Positions 9,878 to 21,241 are shown, counted from the first letter of the stretch. The stretch is DNA of 64,000 nucleotides from Burkholderia sp. SRS-W-2-2016 (GCF_001931485.1 NZ_MSDV01000019.1:1-64000); one strand, 5' to 3'. Notes: a model not told the origin generated them from the letters alone. A program made the numbers and translations.

Positions 9878-9895
9878 GCAGGGCGTTATTCCGCC
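9864..9895. terminator. Hairpin across the convergent mhpC/lacI-type ends
   Basis: GGCGGAA (9864-9870) pairs with TTCCGCC (9889-9895) around an 18-base loop holding the mhpC stop and the end of the opposing regulator. There is no T-tract; a two-way terminator is possible but weak. Confidence 0.35.
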
Positions 9896-10956
9896 GCCGG
9901 CATCCGACTCTCATGCCGGCGCGTAAGCGCATCGCCGGCCGCGGCGGCATCGTCCGCCGCCACCTCTCGCCTCAGCGTCGATTCCCGCACCACCAGGCGC
10001 GGATCGAGCAGCGAATAGCTCGCCGCCGTTTCAGCATTGCCGTGCAATTGATCGAGCAGCTTGGTCATCGCAAGCTCGCCCATCTTCTCGCTCTGAAAAT
10101 CCACCGTGGTCAGCGCCGGCGACGTGTACTCCCCATACGGCACGTTATCGAACCCGGCTACCGACACATCGCGCGGCAATTGCAGCCCTAACTCACGCGC
10201 CTGCTTGATGAAGCCGAGCGCGATCAGATCGTTGTAGCAGATCACCGCATCGGGCCGCTTCGGCCCCAGCACCAGACCCGAGCACGCACGCTCGCCGCCC
10301 GCCGCCGACGGACTCGCCGCGTCGTGAATGTCGAGCGCCAGCCCGTGCTCGTCGAGACAGTTGCGAATGCCGCGAATCCGCTCGTCGTTCCAGCGCGAAC
10401 GGCCGAAGCCCAGATACGCAATGTGCCGATGCCCGAGTTTCACCAGATGATTCGCGAGCATATAGCCGGCGAGGCAGCTGTCGGTGCCGACGCTCGCCAC
10501 CGGAAAACGCGCGCCGCGCCCGAACAGCACGACCGGTTTGCCGAGATCGAGCAGCCATTGCACGGAATCGTCGGGCATCCGCGAACTGACGATCATCCCG
10601 TCGACGCGCTGCGCGAGCGATTCGATCAGCGTCTGCTCGCGCTGCGGATTCTCTTCGGTATCGACGAGCAGCAGCGTGTAGTCGTGCTGGATCGCGACGC
10701 GATTCGCGCCTTTGACGAGATTGGTGAAATGCGGATTGCTGATGTCGAGAATCGCCAGACCGATCGCGCGGGTGCGGCCGGTGATCATCGAGCGCGCGAG
10801 CGGATTGGAGCGGTAACCGAGTCGCGCGATCGCTTCCTTGAGCCGTGCTTCGACGGCCGCGGTGAAGCGCTGGGTCCCATTCATGTACTTCGAGACGGTC
10901 GCGACCGACACGCCGGCGGCGGCCGCGACATCGCGAATGGTGGCACCCTTTTTCAT
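9886..10956 (-). CDS. LacI-family transcriptional regulator
   Basis: DNA-binding regulator of 356 residues. The N-terminal LacI helix-turn-helix is plain (ATIRDVAAAAGVSVATVSKYM, residues 5-24, with the hinge region after it), followed by a periplasmic-binding-protein-like effector domain to about residue 330. The ATG at 10956 places the helix-turn-helix at the usual distance from the start, although no clear ribosome site precedes it. The gene is divergent from the MFS carrier at 11084, so it probably controls that carrier, with a sugar or sugar acid as effector. It is convergent with mhpC and unlikely to act on the mhp genes. The exact ligand cannot be told. Confidence 0.85.
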   Translation of the reverse strand: MKKGATIRDVAAAAGVSVATVSKYMNGTQRFTAAVEARLKEAIARLGYRSNPLARSMITGRTRAIGLAILDISNPHFTNLVKGANRVAIQHDYTLLLVDTEENPQREQTLIESLAQRVDGMIVSSRMPDDSVQWLLDLGKPVVLFGRGARFPVASVGTDSCLAGYMLANHLVKLGHRHIAYLGFGRSRWNDERIRGIRNCLDEHGLALDIHDAASPSAAGGERACSGLVLGPKRPDAVICYNDLIALGFIKQARELGLQLPRDVSVAGFDNVPYGEYTSPALTTVDFQSEKMGELAMTKLLDQLHGNAETAASYSLLDPRLVVRESTLRREVAADDAAAAGDALTRRHESRMPAAE

Positions 10957-11083
10957 TGGTAGCGTTGGTACGGGTAACGTTTTATATCGATTTCTGAATA
11001 ATATCGGCTGGCCCAAATAGCGTAAAGGCGCGCCACGTCCGCGCCGGCGCCGCATGAAACACGAGAGACACACGAGGAAATCG

Positions 11084-12475
11084 ATGACGATGAAGGTGAA
11101 AGGACTGCGCTGGTGGATGATCGGACTGCTGACGCTCGGCACGATCACCAACTATCTCGCGCGCAGTTCGCTGAGCGTCGCCGCGCCGACGGTGCTGCAT
11201 CACCTGAATATTTCCACTCACGAGTACGGCTGGATCACCGCCGCGTTTCTCGTCATGTATCCGCTCGGCGCGCCGCTGACCGGCTATCTGATGGACCGGG
11301 TCGGCTTGCGGCTCGGCTTTCTGCTGTGCGGGCTCGGCTGGTCGCTGATCTGCTTCGCGCACGGTTTCGCGTCGGGCTGGGTTGGACTGCTGGTGCTGCG
11401 CGCGCTGCTCGGACTCGTCGAAGCCGCGTTCATTCCGGGCGGAATGCGCACGGCCGCGTACTGGTTTCCGCCGCACGAGCGCGGCACCGCGGCGGGGGTG
11501 TTCAACCTCGGCACGTCGACCGGCGCGATTCTCGCGCCGCCGCTGATCGCGTGGTCGATCCTGCATTACAGCTGGAACGTCGCGTTCATGATCGTCGGCG
11601 CGCTGGGGCTCGCGTGGGTCGTGCTGTGGTTCGTGTTCTACCGCAATCCGGACCGGCATCCGGCGCTCTCCAGCCAGGAGGCCGCGTATATCGGCGCGAG
11701 CGAGGAGCCGGGGCGGCGCGCGTCGCCGCGTTCGGGGCCGAAAGTGCTCGACATCCTCAAACAGCGCAATTTCTGGGGCATCGCGCTGCCGCGCTTCTGC
11801 GCCGATCCGCTGTGGGGCACGCTGGTCTACTGGATGCCGCTGTACCTGTACCAGGCGCGCGGCTTCGATCTGAAGGCGATCGCGCTGACCGCGTGGCTGC
11901 CGTTCGTCGCCGCCGATCTCGGCTGTATGGTCGGCGGGCCGCTGTCCGCGTGGCTGAAGCGCCGCTTCGACGTGCCGATCGTCGACGGCAAGCGCATCGC
12001 GTTCACGCTCGCGGCGGTTCTGATGATCGGGATGGCGGGCGTCGGTTTCGTGCGCAGTCCGGCGCTCGCGGTGTTCCTGCTGTGCCTGGGCGGCTTTGCG
12101 CATCAGACGCTGTCGATCGCGGTGATCTCGATGTCGGCCGATCTGTTCCCGCGCCGCGAGGTCGGCACCGTGACCGGACTCGCCGCGCTGGTCGCGGGGC
12201 TCGGCAACTTCGCGTTCACGCTGACGATGGGCTGGTTCGTCAGCCGCGTCGGCTATACGCCGTTCTTCGTCGCGCTCGGTTTCGGCGATCTGCTCGGCGC
12301 GGCGCTGGTGTGGACGCTGGTGCGCAGGCCGGCGGCGGCGCCGCTGCAGGAATTCGCTCAGAACCCGGGTCAAGACCCTGTGCAGGAACCGGCGCAGGAA
12401 TCGGCGCAGGAATCGGTGCAGGAATCCGCACAGGAATCCGCGCAAAAACCCGCCGCGCGGGAAGCACGCGTGTAA
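11084..12475 (+). CDS. MFS transporter, anion:cation symporter type
   Basis: Inner-membrane carrier of 463 residues with about 12 helices. The N-terminal half (TNYLARSSLSVAAPTV, GWITAAFLVMYPLGAPLTGYLMDRVGLR, and the fourth-helix block around EAAFIPGG) is like the ACS family that takes up hexuronates, glucarate and related organic anions. ATG 11084 is preferred because GAGGA lies five bases upstream; an ATG at 11054 is also in frame. The C-terminal 40 residues are Gln/Glu/Ala repeats, unusual for this family. The divergent LacI gene suggests sugar-acid-dependent control. Confidence 0.85.
   Translation: MTMKVKGLRWWMIGLLTLGTITNYLARSSLSVAAPTVLHHLNISTHEYGWITAAFLVMYPLGAPLTGYLMDRVGLRLGFLLCGLGWSLICFAHGFASGWVGLLVLRALLGLVEAAFIPGGMRTAAYWFPPHERGTAAGVFNLGTSTGAILAPPLIAWSILHYSWNVAFMIVGALGLAWVVLWFVFYRNPDRHPALSSQEAAYIGASEEPGRRASPRSGPKVLDILKQRNFWGIALPRFCADPLWGTLVYWMPLYLYQARGFDLKAIALTAWLPFVAADLGCMVGGPLSAWLKRRFDVPIVDGKRIAFTLAAVLMIGMAGVGFVRSPALAVFLLCLGGFAHQTLSIAVISMSADLFPRREVGTVTGLAALVAGLGNFAFTLTMGWFVSRVGYTPFFVALGFGDLLGAALVWTLVRRPAAAPLQEFAQNPGQDPVQEPAQESAQESVQESAQESAQKPAAREARV
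12383..12454 (+). repeat. 12-bp imperfect repeat in the carrier's C-terminus
   Basis: Six imperfect copies of a 12-base unit (caggaatcggcg type) encode Gln-Glu-Ser/Pro-Ala/Val units at the cytoplasmic end of the MFS protein. The repeat is in frame, so copy number could vary without breaking the gene. Confidence 0.75.
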
Positions 12476-15023
<2,548 letters not shown>

Positions 15024-15105
15024 GGCTCGGGGACCGCGTGAGTCGATGAACACGCGATAAACCCGCGGCAACGCACTCAGCCCCGCAGCAAGCAAGGCTG
15101 TAACT

Positions 15106-15139
15106 ACGACAATGGCGCCGAAAGGCGCCATTGTCGTTT
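15106..15139 (+). terminator. Rho-independent terminator of icd
   Basis: A perfect 14-bp stem (15106-15119 with 15124-15137) and a GAAA loop, followed by TT. It can serve icd from the left and possibly the convergent small gene from the right. Confidence 0.9.
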
Positions 15140-15185
15140 GTACGTCGGAGGGTTCGTCTACGTGCGTATCGGTCATCTGCTGTCC

Positions 15186-15413
15186 TTACACGTGCACGAT
15201 TTCCCAGTCGGCGAGCTTTTCCGGAATCTCGAGCGTCGACGTATCGAGCTCGGACAGATGCTCGCAGCTCAGGCCGCGGGCGAGGTCGTCGCAGGCCTGT
15301 TGCGGGCTCGAAAATTCACCGAGTGTCTCGTTGCCGTAGGTGGCTGCCCAGCCGTCCTGACCCGGCAGAATGTAGAACGCACCTTGCGTGGAACCAAAGC
15401 GAAAGCCTTTCAT
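15186..15413 (-). CDS. Small conserved-type hypothetical protein, 75 residues
   Basis: A short acidic protein starting MKGFRFGSTQGAFYILP. The ATG at 15413 is supported by GGGAG about seven bases upstream. It is soluble, with no signal peptide or membrane helix, and contains two aromatic-rich strands followed by a probable helix (SPQQACDDLARGL). No family is recognised. The gene stands alone, convergent with icd. G/C-rich third positions suggest that it is a real gene. Confidence 0.65.
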   Translation of the reverse strand: MKGFRFGSTQGAFYILPGQDGWAATYGNETLGEFSSPQQACDDLARGLSCEHLSELDTSTLEIPEKLADWEIVHV

Positions 15414-15839
15414 TTGTCGTCTCCCAGTTGCCAATAAGTTGCCAATCGATAAACCGTGGTTCGTGACGGCTTCGCTGCAATCTGTGGGATTTGGGCGGGC
15501 CTGGCTGGTGACCCCCTCGAATCCGACTGCGTGAAGCGCGTGCTCTTGTGAAAGAGTCTACGTCAGCGACCCGGCCTGCAAAGGGGCGTCAAACACTTCT
15601 TCTATCGAAAAAAGTAACTGTAAAAACAATGTGTTGCGACGGTCGTTTTGCGATGTGCAACGTGGGGCGACATCGTGAAATGGCCGATTTGTGCCACGCA
15701 ACATGATTTTTTACGACGCGCGGGATCGTTTCGTATCGTGAAATTTATAGGGCTGCCGCAATAGGCAAAGCGGCGCCCTGCGGCCCTATGCCGCGAGCGG
15801 AGCGTTATCCGGAACGAAGGGAGCGGTGTCGGGCGGGCG
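15414..15839. other. Gene-free region with an A+T-rich core
   Basis: No credible ORF. The part from about 15590 to 15760 is markedly richer in A+T than its surroundings. A stem of about ten pairs with one bulge (about 15750-15782) lies downstream of the minus-strand hydrolase and could end its transcript, although the following A+T run is short. Nothing else is clear. Confidence 0.4.
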
Positions 15840-16694
15840 TTAGCCGGCGATCCGCCGCAGAAAATCGAGCATCGCCCGATTGAACTGCGCCGGCCGTTGC
15901 AGCGGCGCGAAGTGGCTGACACCGGGCAGCACGATCAACTGCGCGCCGGGGATGCTGCGCGCCAGATAGTCGGCGTGCTCGGGTTTGATGAACTCGTCGT
16001 GCTCGCTTTGCACGATCGCGACCGGCACTGCGATGCGGGCGAGGTCGTCGGCGGTGTAGTTCGGCTGCGTGCGCATCATTTCGCTGACCGCGGCGACGAA
16101 ATTGTCGAAGTCGTGCGGGGTCGCCGACAGGCTCGCGTAGTCCTGCGAATGCCGGCTGAAGCAGCGCTCGATCACCTCGGTCATCACGAACGGCCTGGTG
16201 CCGCCCGGATCCATGTTGCAGCCGAAGAAGAACACGCCCGCGACGCGTTCCGGTGCCTGCGACGCCAGCACCAGCGACACGCACGCGCCGTCGCTCCAGC
16301 CGACCAGCGCGGCTTTGTCGACGCGCAGCGTATCCATTACCGCCAGCACGTCCGACGCCATCAACTCGTAGCTATAAGGCCGCGCGTCGCGCGTGCTGCG
16401 GCCGTGGCCGCGACTGTCGATCGCAATCACGCGATGCCCGGCGGCGAGCAACGCCGGCACCTGATAGCCCCAGTTACCGCTATGGCCGAGTCCGCCGTGC
16501 AGCAGGATGACCGGCGTGCCCGCGCTCGCGTCTTTGTCCGGTCCTGCCGCGCTCTCCGCGTTATACGTCGCGTACCAGATGCGGGCGCCGTCGTGGTCGA
16601 GCTGGCCGCTCGCGTCGGCCGGCGGCAATGGCGCGGCGCCGTGCGCGGTGAAGTGTTCGAGGGTGTCGTCGTGCTGCTGCGGGGAGGGCTGCAT
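15840..16694 (-). CDS. Alpha/beta-hydrolase fold protein
   Basis: A cytoplasmic hydrolase of 284 residues with the oxyanion block LLHGGLGHSGNWGYQVP (around 64-80), IDSRGHGRST, the nucleophile elbow GWSDGA (Ser134) and a late catalytic His in GVSHFAPLQRP. It resembles the esterase or lactonase group of the fold (3-oxoadipate enol-lactonase/BioH-like), but the substrate cannot be told. GGAG lies six bases before the ATG. It is the last gene of a leftward unit separated from the LysR gene by about 130 bases, so its relation to the CitMHS/AtuA cluster is only positional. Confidence 0.8.
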   Translation of the reverse strand: MQPSPQQHDDTLEHFTAHGAAPLPPADASGQLDHDGARIWYATYNAESAAGPDKDASAGTPVILLHGGLGHSGNWGYQVPALLAAGHRVIAIDSRGHGRSTRDARPYSYELMASDVLAVMDTLRVDKAALVGWSDGACVSLVLASQAPERVAGVFFFGCNMDPGGTRPFVMTEVIERCFSRHSQDYASLSATPHDFDNFVAAVSEMMRTQPNYTADDLARIAVPVAIVQSEHDEFIKPEHADYLARSIPGAQLIVLPGVSHFAPLQRPAQFNRAMLDFLRRIAG

Positions 16695-16827
16695 GGCGAA
16701 CTCCGGAGAGCGGGTAGCGGTTCGGGATCGGGGGGGGCTTGCCGCCGATTAGCGCCGGCACGGCGCCGGCATGCGCGTCGTGGCGAGCATCACGGTATCG
16801 CGAGCGGATGCGGCAGCCGCTGTTGTA

Positions 16828-17751
16828 TCACGTCGCCGGCTTCGCTTCGTTTTCCCCGTCGCCGCCGAGCCGCTCGATCAGCATCCCGACGAAGGTTTCG
16901 GTCACCGGCGGCAAGGTCCGGCCGCGCTTGCGGATCAGCGCGATGTGCCGCGTGAACGCCGGTTCGTCGATCGGCCGCGCGACCAGTTCGGGCTCCGCGC
17001 GCACCTCGCGCGCCGAGGCCGGCAGGATCGTCACGCCGAGCCCGGCGCGCGCCATCGCGACCGCGCTCATCATGTAAGTCGGCTCGCAGGCGATCCGCGG
17101 CGCGCACTGCGCGGCGGCGAACGCGCGATCGACCACCGCGCGCACACTGGTGCCCTGCGCGGTCAGCACCAGCGGTTCGGCGGCGAGATCGGCGAGCGTC
17201 AGCGGCCGGCGCCGCCGCGCGAGCGGATGCTGTTTCGGCAGCACCGCGACCAGCCGGTCGACGCTCGTATGCAGCACTTCGAGCCCGCTGTCGTTCAGCT
17301 CGCCGCCGGTCAGCCCGATATCGGCCTCCTCGCTGCGCACCAGCGCATTGACCATACTCGCGACCACATCGCGCACCTCGAAGCCGACCCGCGGCACGCT
17401 CTTCCTCAACTGCTGCACCAGTTCCGGCAGCACGCTCGCGGCGAAGGTGGGCAGACACGCGATCCGCACCGTGCCGCTCGCGCCTTCGCCGAGCGCGCGC
17501 GCATCGAGCAGCACGTGCTCCATGTCGTGCAGCGATTTCTGCAGCACCGGCAGCAGCTCGCGGCCGGTCGGGGTCAGTGCGACGTTGCGGCTGTTGCGGT
17601 CGAATAGCCGCAGCCCGACGGTCTCCTCGAGCCGCCGGATCTGCACCGTCAACGCCGGTTGCGACAGATGCAGCCGCGCGGCGGCGCGCGTGAAGCTGCC
17701 GGTTTGCGCAACCGCGATAAACGCGCGGATATCCCGTAGATTCAGATCCAT
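16828..17751 (-). CDS. LysR-family transcriptional regulator
   Basis: A regulator of 307 residues: winged helix-turn-helix at about 1-62 (the run SFTRAAARLHLSQPALTVQI), linker helix, then a two-lobed effector domain (about 90-300). ATG 17751 starts the protein MDLNLRDIRAF as usual for the family; an ATG 21 bases earlier is also open. It is divergent from the CitMHS transporter, with 99 bases between them holding a 15-base palindrome, so it very likely controls that operon and itself. The inducer is probably the transported acid or a product of it. Confidence 0.88.
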   Translation of the reverse strand: MDLNLRDIRAFIAVAQTGSFTRAAARLHLSQPALTVQIRRLEETVGLRLFDRNSRNVALTPTGRELLPVLQKSLHDMEHVLLDARALGEGASGTVRIACLPTFAASVLPELVQQLRKSVPRVGFEVRDVVASMVNALVRSEEADIGLTGGELNDSGLEVLHTSVDRLVAVLPKQHPLARRRRPLTLADLAAEPLVLTAQGTSVRAVVDRAFAAAQCAPRIACEPTYMMSAVAMARAGLGVTILPASAREVRAEPELVARPIDEPAFTRHIALIRKRGRTLPPVTETFVGMLIERLGGDGENEAKPAT

Positions 17752-17760
17752 GATGATTCG

Positions 17761-17775
17761 TGATTGCTGCAATCA
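17761..17775. promoter_or_regulatory. LysR-type operator candidate
   Basis: A perfect 15-base palindrome, TGATTGC-T-GCAATCA, sits just upstream of the LysR start and about 76 bases before the transporter. Size, symmetry and place suit a LysR recognition site. Confidence 0.6.
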
Positions 17776-17850
17776 ATTCATTTCAATTGTTTTATCGCTG
17801 CGCCGAACTTACGCTCGATCCCAGTAAAAAACAACCTTGGAGACAAAGAC

Positions 17851-19155
17851 ATGCTGCCGTTACTGGGGCTGGCCACCATCGTCGTGCTGCTCGGCGCGAT
17901 CCTGTCGAAACGGATGTCGCCGCTGGTCGCGCTGATCATCGTGCCGCTCGCGGCGTCGCTGCTCGGCGGCTTCGGTTTGCACACCAGCAAGTTCGTGCTC
18001 GACGGGCTGAAGAGTCTCGCTCCGGTCGTCTGCATGTTCGTGTTCGCGATCCTGTACTTCGGCACGATCACCGACGCGGGCACGCTCGACCCGATCATCG
18101 ACCGCATCCTGAAGGCGGTCGGCACGCGACCGACGCGCATCGTGATGGGCACCACGCTGCTCGCGCTGCTGATCCACCTGGACGGCTCCGGCGCGGTGTG
18201 TTTCCTCGTGACGATTCCCGCGATGCTGCCGCTCTACGACCGCCTGAAGATGGACCGGCGGGTGCTGGCCGCGGCGGTATCGATGGCGGCGGGCATCAAC
18301 TTCCTGCCGTGGACCGGACCGATGATCCGCGCGTCGGCGTCGCTGCATCTGCCGATCTCGGCGCTGTTCAATCCGCTGATTCCGGTGCAGGCGATCGGCC
18401 TCGTGTTCGTGTTCTCGATGGCGTACTGGCTCGGCCGGCGTGAAGAAAAGCGCCTCGGCCTCGGCGCGGCGAGCGGTTCGATCCCGATGCCCAAGCGCGA
18501 GCTGACGCCCGAAGAGCAGGCGCTGCGCCGGCCGCGCAATTTCTGGTTCAACATCGTGCTGACGCTGATCGTGCTCGGCACGATGGTCGTGATGGGCGAG
18601 AAGATTCCGCCCGCGATCATGTTCATGGTCGGCCTGTGTATCGCGTTGATGGTCAACTACCCGAACGTCGACATGCAGCGCAAACGGATCGACGCGCATG
18701 CGCGCGCCGCGCTGATGATGGCCGGCATCCTGCTCGCGGCCGGCGTGTTTACCGGCGTAATGCAGGGCAGCGGGATGCTGAAGGCGATGGCGCAGGCCGC
18801 GGTCGGTTTCGTGCCGCCGGCAATGGCGAGCCATATTCCTATCGTGCTCGGGCTGCTGTCGATGCCGCTCTCGATGCTGTTCGACCCCGACTCGTTTTAT
18901 TTCGGGGTCCTGCCGGTGATCGCGGAAGTCGCCGGACAGCTCGGCGTGCCCGCGGTGCACGTCGGCCAGGCCGCGCTGCTCGGCCAGATGACCACCGGTT
19001 TCCCGGTCAGCCCGCTGACGCCCGCCACGTTTCTCGTGGTCGGCCTGTGCGGGATCGATCTGGCCGATCATCAGAAATTCACTTTTCCCCTACTGTTCGG
19101 CGCGTCGATCGTGATGACGATTGCCTGCGTCGTGCTCGGGATCTTTCCTCTCTGA
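17851..19155 (+). CDS. CitMHS-family (metal-)carboxylate transporter
   Basis: An inner-membrane proton symporter of 434 residues with about 11-12 hydrophobic segments. The order of conserved blocks (an N-terminal LLGLATIVVLLGAIL helix, the IHLDGSGAVCFLVTIPAMLPLY segment, NFLPWTGP, and late DPDSFYFGVLPVIAE and PVSPLTPATFLVVGL) fits the CitMHS/ion transporter group, known for metal-citrate uptake. ATG 17851 has GGAGACAAAG upstream; earlier in-frame starts lack a ribosome site and a membrane start. It leads an apparent operon with the AtuA-like pair, so here it may carry a branched or terpenoid acid, or citrate, rather than only metal citrate. Confidence 0.82.
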   Translation: MLPLLGLATIVVLLGAILSKRMSPLVALIIVPLAASLLGGFGLHTSKFVLDGLKSLAPVVCMFVFAILYFGTITDAGTLDPIIDRILKAVGTRPTRIVMGTTLLALLIHLDGSGAVCFLVTIPAMLPLYDRLKMDRRVLAAAVSMAAGINFLPWTGPMIRASASLHLPISALFNPLIPVQAIGLVFVFSMAYWLGRREEKRLGLGAASGSIPMPKRELTPEEQALRRPRNFWFNIVLTLIVLGTMVVMGEKIPPAIMFMVGLCIALMVNYPNVDMQRKRIDAHARAALMMAGILLAAGVFTGVMQGSGMLKAMAQAAVGFVPPAMASHIPIVLGLLSMPLSMLFDPDSFYFGVLPVIAEVAGQLGVPAVHVGQAALLGQMTTGFPVSPLTPATFLVVGLCGIDLADHQKFTFPLLFGASIVMTIACVVLGIFPL

Positions 19156-19180
19156 GTTCCACTGAACGGAATTGACCAGC

Positions 19181-20536
19181 ATGACAGCCACTGATCAACG
19201 CGTCGTGCGCATCGGCGCCGGCGCCGGTTATTCGGGCGACCGCATCGAGCCCGCGCTCGAACTGGCCGAGCACGGCCAGCTCGATTACCTCGTGTTCGAA
19301 TGCCTTGCCGAGCGCACGATCGCGATCGCGCAACAGGCGCGCAGCAAGGACCCGGCGCTCGGCTACGACCCGCTGCTCGAAGCGCGGATGCGCGCGGTGT
19401 TGCCCGCGGCGGCGCGCAACGGCGTGCGGATCGTCTCGAACATGGGCGCGGCCAACCCGCTCGCGGCGGCGCGCAAGACCGCGCAGATCGCGCGCGAACT
19501 GGGGCTGAGCGGGTTGAAGATCGCTGCGGTGACCGGCGACGACGTGCTCGACGTGGTGAGCGCGGGCGAGTTTCAGTTTGTCGAATCGGGTGAAGCGGTG
19601 GGCGACTATCGCGAGCGGCTGATTTCGGCGAATGCGTATCTGGGCGCGAGCGGGATCGTCGATGCATTGGCGGCCGGCGCGCAGATCGTGTTGACCGGGC
19701 GCGTTGCCGATCCGTCGCTGTTCGTCGCGCCGCTGATCCATGAATTCGGCTGGCGTATGGACGACTGGTCGACGCTGGGGCAGGCGACGGTGATCGGGCA
19801 TCTGCTCGAATGCGCGGGGCAGATCACCGGCGGATATTTTGCAGACCCAGGCTTCAAGGATGTGCCGAATCTGGCGCGGCTCGGTTTTCCGATCGCGGAA
19901 GTCGCGGGTGACGGATCGGTTGTGATTACGAAGCTCGCGCAAAGCGGCGGGCAGGTGACCGAGGCGACCTGCAAGGAGCAGCTGCTGTATGAGATTCACG
20001 ATCCGCGCCGCTATTTGCAGCCGGACGTGGTCGCCGATTTTTCGCAGGTGCGGATCGAACAGCAGGCGCCGGATCGCGTGCGGGTGAGCGGCGGGCAGGG
20101 GAGCGAGCGGACTGGGACGCTGAAGGTGTCGGTTGCGTATTTCGATGGCTATATCGGCGAAGGGCAGATTTCGTACGGTGGCCCCGGCGCGGTTGCGCGT
20201 GCGCGGCTTGCGCTGGAGATCGTGCGCGAGCGGCTTGCGTTGACCGGTGTCGCGACTCGCGAACTGCGTTTCGATCTGATCGGTGTGAATTCGCTGCACG
20301 GGGAGACGGCGGCTGCGGGCTACGCTGAGCCGTATGAAGTGCGTGTGCGCGTGGCGGGCCGCACCGCGTCGCTCGACGAAGCGCTGCGGATCGGCAACGA
20401 AATCGAGACGCTTTATACGAATGGACCGGCGGGCGGCGGTGGCGTGACCAAGGCGGCGCGCGAGGTGGTCGCGGTGCAATCGGTGCTGCTGCCGCGCGAA
20501 CATGCGGTGCCCGCTTTCTCGCTGGTGGAGGCTTGA
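19181..20536 (+). CDS. AtuA-family protein (DUF1446), N-terminal part
   Basis: A protein of 451 residues of the acyclic terpene utilisation AtuA family. It begins RVVRIGAGAGYSGDRIEPALEL and has GQLDYLVFECLAERT, IVSNMGAANPLAAA, TGRVADPSLF and ITGGYFADPG, blocks that I associate with this family. In Pseudomonas, AtuA is needed for citronellol/geraniol catabolism, but its reaction is not established. The ATG at 19181 follows the transporter by 25 bases. The usual C-terminal domain is a separate downstream gene here. No acyl-CoA carboxylase genes (AtuC/AtuF type) are in the window, so terpene use is not shown. Confidence 0.78.
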   Translation: MTATDQRVVRIGAGAGYSGDRIEPALELAEHGQLDYLVFECLAERTIAIAQQARSKDPALGYDPLLEARMRAVLPAAARNGVRIVSNMGAANPLAAARKTAQIARELGLSGLKIAAVTGDDVLDVVSAGEFQFVESGEAVGDYRERLISANAYLGASGIVDALAAGAQIVLTGRVADPSLFVAPLIHEFGWRMDDWSTLGQATVIGHLLECAGQITGGYFADPGFKDVPNLARLGFPIAEVAGDGSVVITKLAQSGGQVTEATCKEQLLYEIHDPRRYLQPDVVADFSQVRIEQQAPDRVRVSGGQGSERTGTLKVSVAYFDGYIGEGQISYGGPGAVARARLALEIVRERLALTGVATRELRFDLIGVNSLHGETAAAGYAEPYEVRVRVAGRTASLDEALRIGNEIETLYTNGPAGGGGVTKAAREVVAVQSVLLPREHAVPAFSLVEA

Positions 20537-20537
20537 G

Positions 20538-20843
20538 ATGAAACTACGTGAACTCGCGCATTCGCGCACCGGTGACAAGGGCAATACGCTGAATGTTTCG
20601 GTGATCTGTTATGACGCGCGCAATTACGACCGGTTGCGTGCGGTGCTGACGCCGGAGCGGGTGAAAGCGCATTTGCGCGATGTGGTGCGCGGCGGGGTAG
20701 TGCGCCATGAACTGCCGAATCTGGCCGCGTTCAATTTCGTGCTCGGCGACGCGCTTGGTGGTGGCGTCACGCGTTCGCTCGCGCTGGATGCGCACGGGAA
20801 ATCGGTGAGTTCGGCGTTGATGGATTTCGAGGTAGGGGAGTGA
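20538..20843 (+). CDS. AtuA C-terminal-domain-like protein
   Basis: A small protein of 101 residues beginning KLRELAHSRTGDKGNTLNVSVICYD, like the C-terminal (ferredoxin-like fold) domain of full-length AtuA proteins. It starts one base after the stop of the large part (TGAGATG), so the two are translated together and probably form one complex. The split is clean, with its own ATG and a GGAGG inside the upstream gene, so it looks like a stable two-gene form rather than a frameshift. Its last 77 bases overlap the end of an opposing lipoprotein frame. Confidence 0.75.
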   Translation: MKLRELAHSRTGDKGNTLNVSVICYDARNYDRLRAVLTPERVKAHLRDVVRGGVVRHELPNLAAFNFVLGDALGGGVTRSLALDAHGKSVSSALMDFEVGE

Positions 20844-21123
20844 GTAGCGCAGGAGCGCCGCGTGGCTCTGCCGGCGCCCCTTGCTGACCGCTGCGACGTA
20901 TCGGGAAAAGACAAAGATGCGTTTTTACGTGCAGATAAGGACTACCGCAGCGATGCCCCGCATAGTCAATCTGCTCTCCCGGCAGCAGATTTTTGGGCAG
21001 CGGCTTTTTTACACGTTGAGTTGAAGCGCTGCCCGACTTGAGCGGGCTTTCGGAAGCGCATCCGCCAAGCGTCAACGCGATCGCAGTCGCGAAACTGGGC
21101 AGCAGGAGTCTCAGGCGGTTCAT
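20767..21123 (-). CDS. Small putative lipoprotein next to the efflux operon
   Basis: A minus-strand frame of 118 residues. Residues 1-22 are a lipoprotein signal (MNRLRLLLPSF, hydrophobic stretch, lipobox Leu-Gly-Gly-Cys), followed by a basic, Pro-rich mature part with two more Cys residues (in HRCGSP and HLCLFP). An upstream in-frame stretch to 21243 would hide the signal, so ATG 21123 is preferred, though its ribosome site is poor. The last 77 bases overlap the opposing AtuA-related gene, and the C-terminal 45 residues are low complexity. A copy of the metal-regulon box lies about 118 bases upstream, which argues for a real, co-regulated gene. No family recognised. Confidence 0.5.
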   Translation of the reverse strand: MNRLRLLLPSFATAIALTLGGCASESPLKSGSASTQRVKKPLPKNLLPGEQIDYAGHRCGSPYLHVKTHLCLFPIRRSGQQGAPAEPRGAPALLTPLPRNPSTPNSPISRAHPARANA

Positions 21124-21241
21124 CGGCGGTCGGTCTGTAAAGCCCGATTCCCTGATCGGCGGCGCGGCAAGACTCGCGTCGTCAGAGGATCGAACGGGTG
21201 GGAAAGGATGGCCCAGTGTGGGCGCCGCATCCATTCCTGCC

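Noticed and set aside
10957..11083. LacI operator between the LacI gene and the MFS carrier
   Set aside because: AACGTT occurs near 10976, but its flanks are not symmetrical enough to call a site.
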